Of a DNA stretch of 64,000 nt, positions 1 to 8,712 are shown one piece after another. Every line of letters starts with the position of its first letter. Within the stretch, counting starts at the first letter, position 1. The DNA is from Pseudomonas oryzihabitans (lineage in GTDB: Bacteria; Pseudomonadota; Gammaproteobacteria; Pseudomonadales; Pseudomonadaceae), in NCBI RefSeq assembly GCF_001518815.1, contig NZ_CP013987.1:2254501-2318500 (forward strand). Reading direction: 5' to 3'. The position numbers were made by a program, and so were the translations under genes. The notes below the pieces were generated by a model. It searched no databases, was not told the origin of the DNA, and saw only the letters and a list, made by a program, of their open reading frames with translations.

Positions 1-180
1 TCGGTGGCATGGTTCGCGATGGGCGTTTGCGTGACATTGTCTGTATAAGGAGAGCGAGTAAAAAAGAGCATGGGAGTTCATGACCACTAGGGAGGTTGCC
101 AAAGTCTAGAAATACAACCTGGCGATCGACCAATGCTCAAAACTGCTAAGCATATGCACCGGCTTCGAATATCAATATCA

Positions 181-198
181 CTGTCCATTGCGCAACAG
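181..198. repeat. 18-bp duplicated motif, copy 1
   Basis: CTGTCCATTGCGCAACAG matches the copy at 296-313 at 16 of 18 bases. The ends CTGT and ACAG are inverted, so each copy is an imperfect dyad. The two copies are 115 bp apart (start to start) upstream of the desaturase gene and could be operator sites. Confidence 0.4.
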
Positions 199-295
199 CG
201 TCGAAACTGGAGAAATATTTATAATTTGAATAACTCTCTGATTTGGTGGTGATTTTTTACGTTAAAAATGAAGAGAAAAGCTGTTTCATTTATTA

Positions 296-313
296 CTGTC
301 CAATGGGCAACAG
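296..313. repeat. 18-bp duplicated motif, copy 2
   Basis: CTGTCCAATGGGCAACAG is the second copy of the imperfect dyad at 181-198. It lies about 90 bp before the first possible start codon of the desaturase. Confidence 0.4.
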
Positions 314-400
314 TGCGAAGCCTATCGGTCGTCAGCCAGCGCTGCTCTTTTCATGAGGTAATACCTAAATATTATTTGGCGTCGTTCTCGACCGTACCTA

Positions 401-1468
401 GTGTTGTCGCTCGATTGTCCTGGTTGGGATCTGGCGGTGACTGTCTATCTGGATGCGCGGCATCGCCGCCTGGTCAAAATGCTCTCGCGTACCTTTGCCG
501 CCCGCAGTGAGTGGCCTACCTGGGCGCTGGTCTTCGGCGTCTACGGCAGCTGGCTGACGCTCCTCTGTGGCTGGCAGTTGCTCGGCTATTGGACGCTGCC
601 GCCGCTGATACTGGTCGTCGTACTCCATCAGTCCCTGCAGCACGAGCTGATCCATGGCCATCCCACGCGCTGGCCGGGTGCGAACGCCATGCTTGCCTAT
701 CCGCCCCTCGGGCTCTGGTTTCCCTTTCCGCTCTATCGCGACAGTCATTTGGCTCACCACCATCGCGAGACGCTCACTGATCCACGACTCGATCCCGAGA
801 GCCGCTATGTCGATGCGGAGCTCTGGGAGCGGAGAGGGCAGGCCGGACGCGCGCTGCTCTGGCTGGACAAGACGCTGATCGGACGGATCCTGGTAGGTCC
901 GGCGCTGGCGCTGCACGGCATGCTCGATCATGAAGTCCGCCGCTGGCGACGCGGCGAGCCTGGCGTGCTGCGCGTCTGGCTGGTCCACTTGGTGCTAGGC
1001 GCTGGCCTGCTGGTGGCGGTTCAAGAACTGTCCGGAATGCCCGCGGCGGTCTATGCCCTGGGCATCGCCTGGCCCGGCCTGGCCGTGCCGCTGATCAGGT
1101 CCTTCTACGAACATCGGCCGGCACAGGATCCTGCCCAGCGCTGCGTACTCAATGAGAGCGGCGGGGCGCTGCGGTGGCTGTTTCTCAACAACACCCTGCA
1201 TCTGGTTCACCACGATCTGCCCGGCTTGCCCTGGTATCTCATCCCTCGGGTCTACCGTGCCAGACGCACGGCCTACAGGATGCGCAGCGGTGATTTCGTG
1301 TTCTCGGGTTATCGCGAACTAGGGCGACGTTTTGCCTGGCGGGCCGTGGATACGCCCATGCATCCCGGTTGGAAGGGTCCGGCGTGTCAACCAGCAGACC
1401 AGGATCGAACAAACACCTCATGCTTGTTTATTAATACCACCCCTATAGAGAAAAGATCCGTCGTCTAG
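401..1468 (+). CDS. fatty acid desaturase family protein
   Basis: This is a membrane di-iron desaturase/hydroxylase. All three histidine boxes are present: HELIHGH (residues 81-87), HLAHHH (116-121) and HLVHH (267-271). Hydrophobic segments flank them, around residues 42-75, 190-210 and 215-232. The start is uncertain: GTG at 401, GTG at 437 and ATG at 479 are in frame and none has a good ribosome-binding site. The last ~20 residues (from about NTSCLFINTT) are AT-rich in code and include a 17-bp sequence repeated inside the next gene, so the original C-terminus may have been replaced. The lipid substrate cannot be told from sequence. Confidence 0.75.
   Translation: MLSLDCPGWDLAVTVYLDARHRRLVKMLSRTFAARSEWPTWALVFGVYGSWLTLLCGWQLLGYWTLPPLILVVVLHQSLQHELIHGHPTRWPGANAMLAYPPLGLWFPFPLYRDSHLAHHHRETLTDPRLDPESRYVDAELWERRGQAGRALLWLDKTLIGRILVGPALALHGMLDHEVRRWRRGEPGVLRVWLVHLVLGAGLLVAVQELSGMPAAVYALGIAWPGLAVPLIRSFYEHRPAQDPAQRCVLNESGGALRWLFLNNTLHLVHHDLPGLPWYLIPRVYRARRTAYRMRSGDFVFSGYRELGRRFAWRAVDTPMHPGWKGPACQPADQDRTNTSCLFINTTPIEKRSVV
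1432..1448 (+). repeat. 17-bp repeat, copy 1
   Basis: TAATACCACCCCTATAG is identical to 2417-2433. A version with one extra base lies in reverse complement at 49717-49732, next to a REP-like palindrome. Here it encodes part of the desaturase C-terminal tail. Confidence 0.6.
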
Positions 1469-1565
1469 CCCGTACTACCGGCGAACAACAGGTAGGGCAA
1501 CGCTCCGGGGTACCTCGAGGGCTCTGATAGAGTGCCCGCTCCGTCAGGATTTCAAGGGGGAAAGC

Positions 1566-2735
1566 ATGTCGGAAACGACCTTCGACGTGATCGTGCTCGG
1601 GCTAGGCGCCATGGGCGCGGCCACGCTCTATCAGTTGGCCAAGCGTGGGGTGAGGGTCGCAGGTATTGATCGCTATTCACCGCCCCACGACCTGGGCTCA
1701 AGCCATGGGGCGACCCGGATCACCCGTCAGGCGGTGGGCGAGGGAGCGGCTTATGTCCCGCTCGCGATCCGCTCGCAGCAGCTCTGGCGCGAGCTGGAAG
1801 CGGAGCGGGGCGTCAATCTCTTCGAGCAGTGCGGCGTCTTGATCATGACGGCCACGACCACGGCCACCTCCCACCACGGCCGCCCGGACTTCACTCGGAC
1901 CACCCTGGAGCTGGCTCGCCAATACGGCATCCAGCACCAAGAGTGGGATGGCGCCACCATCCGCCAGCGCTTTCCCCAATTTCGCGTCGCGGACGACGCC
2001 CTGGGCTACTTCGAACCGGGTGGTGGCTACCTCTACCCGGAAGCCTGCATCCAGGCGCAGCTAAACGCGGCTCGGGAGCGGGGTGCGCAGATTCATATCG
2101 ATACCGTCATCGAGGGTCTTGAGCAAGACGAGGAGGGCGTGCGGCTGCATTCGGCGCAGGGCAGCTGGCGAGCCAAGCGGGTCATCGTCGCCGCTGGCAT
2201 GTGGAGCTCCGAGCTGCTGGGTGCGCCTTTCGACCGGCTGCTGCGCGTCTGCCGTCAGACCCTGCACTGGTTCGAAGTCGCCAATCCCACGCTGTTTCCG
2301 CCTGATTCACCCAGCTTCGTCCTGGCCCACGGCAGCGGCGACAGCGATCTCTTCTATGGCTTCCCACCCTTGCCGGGTGAAAACGCCATCAAGGTCGCCA
2401 CGGAACAGTATCAAGATAATACCACCCCTATAGGGATTGATAAATTTCCTCATCCTGATGAATCGAGCCAGCTGTTCAGTAATCAAGTCGGAAGGTGGAT
2501 TGGCGGTCTCTCTGCGCGGGCAGTGCGCAGTGCCGTCTGCGCCTACACCGTCACCCCGGATTTCGGCTTCATCATCGACGAACATCCGAGGCTGCCCGGC
2601 GTGACCGTGGTCAGCGCCTGTTCGGGACATGGCTTCAAGCACTCGGCGGCGCTGGGCGAGGCGCTCGCCCAGCGGGTGACCACCGGGCGCAGCGACATCG
2701 ATCTCGGCAGCTTCTCCCTCGCGCGATTCGGCTAG
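1566..2735 (+). CDS. solA: N-methyl-tryptophan/sarcosine oxidase family flavoenzyme
   Basis: At 389 residues this is a monomeric amine oxidase of the MTOX/MSOX family, which oxidises secondary N-methyl amino acids to an aldehyde, an amine and H2O2. The FAD-binding beta-alpha-beta motif begins near residue 5 (VIVLGLGAMGAA). Cys325 in the AVCAYT segment aligns with the cysteine that carries covalent FAD in E. coli SolA. The C-terminus (FIIDEHP, SGHGFKHSAALGE) is typical. An AGGGGG ribosome-binding site precedes ATG 1566. Codons for about residues 283-313 are markedly AT-rich and contain the 17-bp repeat, yet the frame stays open. The stop overlaps the convergent membrane gene by four bases. The natural substrate is unknown. 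Confidence 0.85.
   Translation: MSETTFDVIVLGLGAMGAATLYQLAKRGVRVAGIDRYSPPHDLGSSHGATRITRQAVGEGAAYVPLAIRSQQLWRELEAERGVNLFEQCGVLIMTATTTATSHHGRPDFTRTTLELARQYGIQHQEWDGATIRQRFPQFRVADDALGYFEPGGGYLYPEACIQAQLNAARERGAQIHIDTVIEGLEQDEEGVRLHSAQGSWRAKRVIVAAGMWSSELLGAPFDRLLRVCRQTLHWFEVANPTLFPPDSPSFVLAHGSGDSDLFYGFPPLPGENAIKVATEQYQDNTTPIGIDKFPHPDESSQLFSNQVGRWIGGLSARAVRSAVCAYTVTPDFGFIIDEHPRLPGVTVVSACSGHGFKHSAALGEALAQRVTTGRSDIDLGSFSLARFG
2417..2433 (+). repeat. 17-bp repeat, copy 2
   Basis: Identical to 1432-1448. It sits at the left part of an AT-rich patch (about 2410-2505) within the solA-like gene. Confidence 0.6.
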
Positions 2736-3388
2736 CGGTTGCGTACGGTGAGGGTCACCAGGCGGGTGACCACTAGCGCGATGTACATGACGCCGGAGAA
2801 CTGGCCCAGCATGACCAGCGAGCGCGCCATCGGCTTGACCGGATAGATATCGCTCAGGCCGACGCCTGAAAGGATGGCAAAGCTGACGTAGAGCAGCTCC
2901 GTCCAGGTCCTCGCGGCCATGGGGTCGTTGGCGGCGGTGAAGCTGTTCGGCTGGAGGATCTGGCAGGCCGAGTAGGCGTGGGCGAAGGCCCAGGCCAGCA
3001 GCGTGAAGGTCGCGCCTACCGCGAAGAGTTCATCGGTGGTCGCGCGCTGGTCTTCCATCATGTAGGCGATGAGACTGCCGGCGGCATAGAAATAGAAGAT
3101 CGCGTCGAGAATGGCCAGGGACACCACCAGGTGCCGATCGCCATGCCATTCCACCAGTACCGTGAGCACCAGGATGCAGCCGGCGAGGATGAAGCCCAGC
3201 CACTGGATGGTCGGGCTGCGGCGCACCATGCGCAGCGCCGTGGCCAGGACGATGATGCCGAAGGCACCGATGATGGCGCGCCCGTGCTCTTCCTGTTCCA
3301 CGAAGGGATAGAGGAGCAGACCGAGCAACTGGATGAACAGCAGGTTGGCGGAGGGGTAGCGGACCAGGTAGTGCAGCGGGCTCTTCAT
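2732..3388 (-). CDS. ion-channel-like integral membrane protein
   Basis: This 218-residue protein has about six hydrophobic segments. The C-terminal part (ELLYVSFAILSGVGLSDIYPV...) resembles the pore helix and filter of Ion_trans_2 potassium channels. The filter is degenerate, SGVGLSDI instead of TVGYGDI, so potassium selectivity is doubtful. The first four segments have no voltage-sensor arginine ladder that I can see. It is transcribed alone and convergently with the flavoenzyme gene. I assign the fold with fair confidence and the function not at all. Confidence 0.6.
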   Translation of the reverse strand: MKSPLHYLVRYPSANLLFIQLLGLLLYPFVEQEEHGRAIIGAFGIIVLATALRMVRRSPTIQWLGFILAGCILVLTVLVEWHGDRHLVVSLAILDAIFYFYAAGSLIAYMMEDQRATTDELFAVGATFTLLAWAFAHAYSACQILQPNSFTAANDPMAARTWTELLYVSFAILSGVGLSDIYPVKPMARSLVMLGQFSGVMYIALVVTRLVTLTVRNR

Positions 3389-3477
3389 CGCAACTCGGCG
3401 GATGGCTCAGGGGCGGCCAGCGTAGCGGGTGCCGAAGCGGTTAGCCACGGGAGCTTGGGCCTCCCGTGGCGCCGTCG

Positions 3478-4710
3478 TCAGCTGGCCTTGCGGCGAGTGG
3501 AGGGCAACAGGATGGTGAGCACGCCCAGCAGCGGCATGTAGGAGCACAGCTGATACACGTACTCGATGCCGCGATGGTCTGCCAGATTGCCCAGGCCCGC
3601 CGCGGCGATGGCACTGAAGCCGAACATCAGACCAAAGAAGATCCCGGCGATCATGCCCACGTTGCCTGGCACCAGTTCCTGGGCGTAGACCACGATGGCC
3701 GAAAACGCCGAGGCCAGGATGAAGCCGATGATGACGCTGAGCACACTGGTCCAGAACAGGTCGACGTAGGGTAGGGCGAGGGTGAAGGGCGCAGCCCCCA
3801 GAATCGAGAACCAGATGACCGCCTTGCGGCCGATACGATCACCAATGGGGCCGCCAAAAAAGGTGCCCGCCGCGACGGCGCCGAGAAACAGGAAGAGGTG
3901 CAGCTGGGAGCTGGCCACCGACAAGCCGAAGCGCTCGATCAGGTAGAAGGTGAAGTAGCTGGTGATGCTGGCCATGTAGATGTACTTGGAGAACACCAGC
4001 AGCGCCAGAATGATCAGCGCGAAGGTCACGCGCCGGCGTGACAGACCATGGCTGACAGGCGCTGCCTTGCGTCCCTTGGCGCTGCGCAGGTGGTTGCGGT
4101 ACCAGCGTGACAGCCCGTATTGCACACCGATGGCGAACAGGGCGAAGACCGCGAACCAGGCGACATGGGTCTGGCCGTAGGGAATGACGATGGCCGCCGC
4201 CAGCAGCGGTCCGATGGCCGTGCCGGCATTGCCACCCACCTGGAAGGTGGATTGTGCGAGGCCGAAGCGGCCTCCCGAGGCGAGGCGTGCCACCCGCGAT
4301 GTCTCGGGATGGAAGGTGGACGAGCCGACGCCGATCAGGGCCGAGGCGGCCAGGATGGCCGGAAAGCTGCCGACGAAAGCGAGCAGCAGCACGCCGATCA
4401 GAGTGCAGACCATGCCGGCGGGAAGCAGATAGGGCTTGGGATGGCGATCGGTGTGGAAACCTATCCAGGGCTGCAGCAGGGACGCGGTGATCTGAAAGGC
4501 CAGGGTGATGAGGCCGATCTGGGTAAAAGTCAGACCATAGCTGTCTTTGAGCATCGGGTAGATGGACGGCAGGACAGACTGGATCAGGTCGTTGATGAGG
4601 TGGGCAAGGGCACAGGAGGCCAGAATACCGGCCACCAGGGGCGAGGCGCCGGCCACGGCGGCGGTCGGGGTTTCGCCAGGCGACGCTGGCGCGGCAGAGG
4701 AAACGGCCAT
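3478..4710 (-). CDS. MFS efflux transporter, fosmidomycin-resistance (Fsr) type
   Basis: This 410-residue, 12-helix major facilitator protein follows the Fsr pattern throughout: HLINDLIQSVLPSIYPMLK in helix 1, GFHTDRHPKPYLLP in the 2-3 loop, GSSTFHPETSRVAR at helix 4 and a central basic loop near residues 210-225. Fsr proteins expel fosmidomycin and similar small molecules across the inner membrane. The N-terminal 25 residues are Ala/Pro/Thr-rich and probably disordered. The gene is divergent from an OhrR/MarR regulator with a 166-178-bp gap, the classic regulator-pump arrangement. Confidence 0.85.
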   Translation of the reverse strand: MAVSSAAPASPGETPTAAVAGASPLVAGILASCALAHLINDLIQSVLPSIYPMLKDSYGLTFTQIGLITLAFQITASLLQPWIGFHTDRHPKPYLLPAGMVCTLIGVLLLAFVGSFPAILAASALIGVGSSTFHPETSRVARLASGGRFGLAQSTFQVGGNAGTAIGPLLAAAIVIPYGQTHVAWFAVFALFAIGVQYGLSRWYRNHLRSAKGRKAAPVSHGLSRRRVTFALIILALLVFSKYIYMASITSYFTFYLIERFGLSVASSQLHLFLFLGAVAAGTFFGGPIGDRIGRKAVIWFSILGAAPFTLALPYVDLFWTSVLSVIIGFILASAFSAIVVYAQELVPGNVGMIAGIFFGLMFGFSAIAAAGLGNLADHRGIEYVYQLCSYMPLLGVLTILLPSTRRKAS

Positions 4711-4779
4711 GCAGGTATTACCCTTATTATTTATGTCCAGCCGCTCACTGTGGCATCCTGTGCTATCGGAATCCAGTGC

Positions 4780-4805
4780 CAGTTACCGAATGTTTCCGGT
4801 AGCTG
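4780..4805. promoter_or_regulatory. candidate MarR-type operator
   Basis: CAGTTACCG and CGGTAGCTG form an inverted repeat (8 of 9 pairs) around an 8-base spacer. It lies between the divergent MFS and ohrR-like genes, about 70 bp from the pump start. MarR-family proteins commonly bind such dyads in the shared promoter region. Confidence 0.4.
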
Positions 4806-4876
4806 ACGCCTAGTAACCACGGTCTTCACCCTGGTTTGGGTCGTTGGCACTGTCCATTCTTTTCACGCTTTTCGTA

Positions 4877-5341
4877 ATGGCAAATCCCATGACAGCCAAA
4901 GATCCACTGCTTCTTGACCAACAACTGTGCTTTTCCCTCTATTCGGCTTCGCTCGCGATGACGCAGCTCTACAAGCCTCTGCTCGAGAGCATGGGGCTGA
5001 CCTTTCCGCAGTACCTGATCATGCTGGTGCTCTGGGAGCACGACGGCCTCACGCTTAAGGAATTGTCCAACCGCCTGCGCCAGGACTCGGGTGCCTTGAC
5101 CCCGGTGGTCAAGCGCCTCGAAGCGGCCGGACTGGTCACGCGGCGCCGCAGCGCGGAAGACGAGCGCAACCTGTCGATCGAACTCACGCCCGCCGGACGC
5201 GCCCTGCGGGAGCAGGCCAGCGGCGTCAACAGCCAGGTCCGGGAAGTCTGCGCCCTGGGTGATGCCGGCCTGGATGATCTGCGGGAAACCTTGGTCATGC
5301 TGCGCAATCGCCTGGACGAAGAAGGCACGTCGAGCGCCTGA
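4877..5341 (+). CDS. ohrR: OhrR/MarR family transcriptional regulator
   Basis: This is a winged-helix dimeric regulator of about 150 residues. The segment QQLCFSLYSASLAMTQ contains the N-terminal cysteine that senses organic peroxides in OhrR. LKELSNRLRQDSGALTPVVKRLEAAGLV is the recognition helix region and RRRSAEDERNLSIELT the wing. ATG 4877 or ATG 4889 is the likely start; the family normally begins a few residues before LLLDQQLCF. No ohr peroxidase gene is adjacent, so the divergent MFS gene is the obvious target. The symbol rests on the cysteine and on overall similarity. Confidence 0.8.
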   Translation: MANPMTAKDPLLLDQQLCFSLYSASLAMTQLYKPLLESMGLTFPQYLIMLVLWEHDGLTLKELSNRLRQDSGALTPVVKRLEAAGLVTRRRSAEDERNLSIELTPAGRALREQASGVNSQVREVCALGDAGLDDLRETLVMLRNRLDEEGTSSA

Positions 5342-5390
5342 ACCATCGGCGGGTGAGCGGTTCCCATGGCTACAGCCGCCGGGAGTTTGT

Positions 5391-5654
5391 ATGACCTTCA
5401 CCTATCAGCCCGACCAAGATTATCTGCTCGTGGATCTCACCAGCGGGCGTACGGCGGGCAAGTTGCTGCGCGGCGAGCTGCATATCGCCGAGAGCTGCCA
5501 TGGCGAGGATCCACGGACCTACGCGTGCCTGTCGGATCAAACCCTGCGCAGTACCCTGGGCGACGAAGTCGGCCAGCGCGAGGGGGATATTCTGACTTTG
5601 CGCCGTACCGGCATCCGCTTGCGCCTGGTGCCTTTGGAGCTCGCCTGCGACTAG
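5391..5654 (+). CDS. small hypothetical protein
   Basis: This is an 87-residue soluble protein with no signal peptide or membrane helix. ATG 5391 is chosen because GGGAG stands just upstream and the longer frame would overlap the preceding regulator. It is mixed-charge, with a beta-rich look (YLLVDLTSG, ELHIAES, DILTLRRTGIRLRLV). It follows the ohrR-like gene by 49 bp and may be co-transcribed. I recognise no family. Confidence 0.55.
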   Translation: MTFTYQPDQDYLLVDLTSGRTAGKLLRGELHIAESCHGEDPRTYACLSDQTLRSTLGDEVGQREGDILTLRRTGIRLRLVPLELACD

Positions 5655-5661
5655 GGTCGTT

Positions 5662-6861
5662 TCAGCGTGGACGCTCGCGGTTGCCGAAGAGCCTCCTGAA
5701 CAGCCAGGCGACCAGCGCCACGTTGACCAGCGCCAGCAGGCAGAGCAGCCCCAGCACGGCCCGAGGGCCGTGGTGCTCCAGCAGGTAGCCGCACAGCAGG
5801 GGGGTAGCCGCCTGGCCGAGCAGCGCTGGGCGTGCCATCCGACCCAAGACGGTGGCATAGTCCGCGGGACTCCAGAGCACCAAAGGCAGGGCGCCGCGAA
5901 TGATGGCCCTGAGGCCATTGCCTGCGCCAAAGATCACCAGCCCCGTCACCGTGACCCAGACGACCCCCGGCCCCAGGGTTACCAGCAGCAGTCCGGCCGC
6001 CGTGCAGATCACCGAGGCCAGGGCCGTCCACAGGGGATGTCCGTTGCGGTTCAGCAGGTCGATGATCCGCGAAGCCACCTGGCTTGGGCCCAGGCAGGCA
6101 CTCAGGGCTACCGCGCTTGCCAGGCTGTAGCCAATGCCTTGCAACAGGGTGATCAATTGGATGGAGATCGCCGTCATCAGCACCGCACCCAGGGTGAACA
6201 ACGCCGTGAGCACCGTGTACAGCGCCTGGTTCACCGGGGTGGATGGCGCTGCCGTCTGGGTCGAACGTGCGACCGATCCCCTGGCTACCGGCGCGGGCAA
6301 GGCGCGACGGTAGAGCGGCCAGATGGTCAGCAGCAGGACCGCGGCATAGGCCAGGCAGGCGCCGCGCCAGCCAAGGTGGGTGACCAACAGCGCCGCGACG
6401 GGCCAGGTGATGGCTGTGCAGAAGCCGGATACCAGGGTGATGCCGCTGATCGCCGAGCGTGCCTGGGCGCCATAACAGGTCCCTAGGGTTGCGAACAGCG
6501 CATCGTACAGACCGGCGGCCATGCCGATGCCCATCACCACCCACGCCAGCAGGAACAGCGGCAGATGCTGGGCACTGGCCATCAGGATCAAACCAGCCGC
6601 CACGCCCAGGCCGCTCAGCGACAGCAGCGTGCGCCCGCCCTGGCGGGCGATCAGCCGCCCACAAGCCGGTGCCAGCAGCCCCGAGACCAGCACGCCAAGG
6701 GAGAGGCCGCCATAGACCCACTGGCGAGACCAGCCGGTTTCCTGCACCACCGGATCGGCGAGCACCGCGAGAATGAAGAAGGAGCCGCCCCAGACCAGAA
6801 TCTGGCCAATGCCGAGCAGCAGGATCTGGAAGGTCGAAGCCTTGGTTGGCGCAAGAGACAT
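5662..6861 (-). CDS. MFS transporter
   Basis: This 399-residue protein has twelve predicted helices in two halves separated by a central loop (about residues 185-215). The helix 2-3 loop reads GRLIARQGGRTLL, the usual MFS motif A region in degenerate form. The N-terminal QILVWGGSFFILAVLADPVVQETGWSR pattern recalls the oxalate/formate-antiporter-like and YbfB-like MFS groups. No substrate-defining neighbour is present. It is convergent with the small gene at 5391 and divergent from the chemoreceptor at 7024. Confidence 0.75.
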   Translation of the reverse strand: MSLAPTKASTFQILLLGIGQILVWGGSFFILAVLADPVVQETGWSRQWVYGGLSLGVLVSGLLAPACGRLIARQGGRTLLSLSGLGVAAGLILMASAQHLPLFLLAWVVMGIGMAAGLYDALFATLGTCYGAQARSAISGITLVSGFCTAITWPVAALLVTHLGWRGACLAYAAVLLLTIWPLYRRALPAPVARGSVARSTQTAAPSTPVNQALYTVLTALFTLGAVLMTAISIQLITLLQGIGYSLASAVALSACLGPSQVASRIIDLLNRNGHPLWTALASVICTAAGLLLVTLGPGVVWVTVTGLVIFGAGNGLRAIIRGALPLVLWSPADYATVLGRMARPALLGQAATPLLCGYLLEHHGPRAVLGLLCLLALVNVALVAWLFRRLFGNRERPR

Positions 6862-7023
6862 GGGTGCGGCGATAGGGGAAGCGAGTGGAGGTTGCGGACC
6901 TTAGCCCCAGTAGCCAAGGGCTGCAATCGTCAGATCTTTATTCGGGACGGCAGTTTGTAATCAATCCGACATCTCGCTTGCCTAGGCTCCTCCGCTCGAC
7001 CGTCTTTCTGCAGTGGCGCCTCC

Positions 7024-8694
7024 ATGGTTCGTTTCCTCGCACGCTTTCGTCGTCCGTCCCGCCGTTCCTGGCTGAGAGTCCTCAAGACCGGCCCGCGAAT
7101 GCTGTGCTCCTTTACCTTCGCGGCCGTACTGCTCGCCGGGCTCGGCAGCTTTTCCCTGTGGGAGATGCAGCAGTTACGCCGTCAGGCCCTGAGCATGGAG
7201 CAGGACTGGTTGCCGAGCATCGCCATCGCCGATTCCCTGGCGATCAATCTTGGCAAGCTGCGCAATCAGGCCTCGGTGGTCCTGCTCAACGCCGAGGATC
7301 CGGGCGCGGTGGCCATGAGCAGGATCACCCTGGAGCAGCTGGTCAACGAGACCAATCAGCTGTTTCGCGACTATGAGCCGGTGATCACCGATGCCACCGA
7401 GGGCGATTCGATCAAGGCGCTGCACGAGGCCTATCTGCCATTCGTGGACGGTCTGCGCGAGGAAGTACAGCTGATCGAGCAGCAGAAGATCCCGGCCGCG
7501 CGGATGCAGCTGGATACCGTGGTGGGCCTCAAGGGCGATCTGATGGACATGCAGGTGCAGCTCCTGCGCGAGCTGAACAAGCAGGGCGCCGCCCAAGCCA
7601 GGGAGGTGGCCAACGTCCAGTTCATCCAGGCTCGCGCCATCGTCTGGTCGGTGATCGGTGGCGCCATCGTGCTATTGCTGCTGCTGGCCTGGCGCCTGAC
7701 CCGTAGCGTGGTGCAACCGCTGCGCCAGGCGCTGGAGATCTCCAGTGGCATTGCCGCGGGTGACCTGCGCCAGACCATCCAGGCCAAGGGCCGTGACGAG
7801 GCGGCCCAGCTGCTGCTGACGCTAGAGCGCATGCAGGGCAATCTGCGCGAGGTACTGGCACACACCGGCAATGCCTCCGAGCAGCTGGCGTCGGCGTCGA
7901 CGCAGATGAGTGCGGTGATGGACGAAAGCTGCCGCAGTCTGGAGCAGCAGACCGCCGACATTCAGGATGCGGCCAATGCGGTCACCCAACTGAACCAGGC
8001 GGTTCAGGCCGTGTGCGAGCACGCGACGTCCACCTCTGCCGAATCACAACTCTGCGTCGAGCAGGCCCAGCAAGGCCAGGCGCAGGTCCAGCAGACCCTG
8101 GTGGCCATTACCCAGTTGGTGGGCAACGTGGATGAAGCCGCCGCCCAGGCCGATCACCTGGCCGAGCAATCCAAGGGCATCAGCAAGATGCTCGACGTGA
8201 TCCGCAACGTCGCCGAGCAGACCAATCTGCTGGCGCTCAACGCCGCCATCGAAGCCGCCCGTGCGGGTGATGCTGGGCGCGGCTTCGCCGTGGTGGCCGA
8301 CGAGGTGCGAGGCCTGGCGCGGCGTACCGGCGAGTCCACCCGGGAAATCGAAGGCCTGATCGACGGCGTGCAGCAGGTGAGCGAAAAGACCGTGATCGCG
8401 CTCGATCAGAGTCGCATCCAGGCCAGCCATACCCGCGAGCAGGCAGAGGCGACCTGGCAGGTGCTGGAGGGCATCACCCAGGCGATCACCGCGATCGGTC
8501 AGCGCAACGACGCCATCGCGGCCGCCACCGAAGAGCAGACCGCCACCACCGCGGCGGTCGACCGTAATCTGACGCTGATCCGGGATGCGGCGACCCAGAC
8601 CTCCGCCGGTGCCCAGCAGACCAGTGCCAGCAGCCAGCAGCTGTCGAGCCTGGCCGCCGATCTGCACGGCGCCCTGCAGCGTTTCGAGGTCTAG
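7024..8694 (+). CDS. methyl-accepting chemotaxis protein
   Basis: This 556-residue inner-membrane chemoreceptor has TM1 at residues 27-46, a periplasmic four-helix-bundle-type sensor of about 155 residues and TM2 at 206-223. A HAMP domain follows (about 224-276), then a long coiled-coil signalling domain. The highly conserved hairpin tip ([18 protein letters not shown], then [15 protein letters not shown]) falls at about 397-431. The protein ends in QRFEV without the CheR-tethering pentapeptide. A basic cytoplasmic N-terminus of 25 residues precedes TM1. The ligand is unknown. The gene is monocistronic and convergent with the diguanylate cyclase gene. Confidence 0.93.
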   Translation: MVRFLARFRRPSRRSWLRVLKTGPRMLCSFTFAAVLLAGLGSFSLWEMQQLRRQALSMEQDWLPSIAIADSLAINLGKLRNQASVVLLNAEDPGAVAMSRITLEQLVNETNQLFRDYEPVITDATEGDSIKALHEAYLPFVDGLREEVQLIEQQKIPAARMQLDTVVGLKGDLMDMQVQLLRELNKQGAAQAREVANVQFIQARAIVWSVIGGAIVLLLLLAWRLTRSVVQPLRQALEISSGIAAGDLRQTIQAKGRDEAAQLLLTLERMQGNLREVLAHTGNASEQLASASTQMSAVMDESCRSLEQQTADIQDAANAVTQLNQAVQAVCEHATSTSAESQLCVEQAQQGQAQVQQTLVAITQLVGNVDEAAAQADHLAEQSKGISKMLDVIRNVAEQTNLLALNAAIEAARAGDAGRGFAVVADEVRGLARRTGESTREIEGLIDGVQQVSEKTVIALDQSRIQASHTREQAEATWQVLEGITQAITAIGQRNDAIAAATEEQTATTAAVDRNLTLIRDAATQTSAGAQQTSASSQQLSSLAADLHGALQRFEV

Positions 8695-8712
8695 GGCGCG
8701 AGCGGCGTTGGT

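Larger units (their letters stand above)
1..400. other. AT-rich leader without a supported gene
   Basis: This stretch is clearly richer in A and T than the rest of the window and holds no open frame with family resemblance. Bases 1-48 could be the last 15 codons of an upstream gene ending in TAA, but that is too short to judge. The only structure I see is a duplicated 18-bp motif, listed separately. The composition fits either a long regulatory region or a horizontally acquired junction. Confidence 0.5.

Noticed and set aside
1-48. The 3' end of a gene running in from the left
   Set aside because: Fifteen open codons before a TAA are too few to support a gene call.
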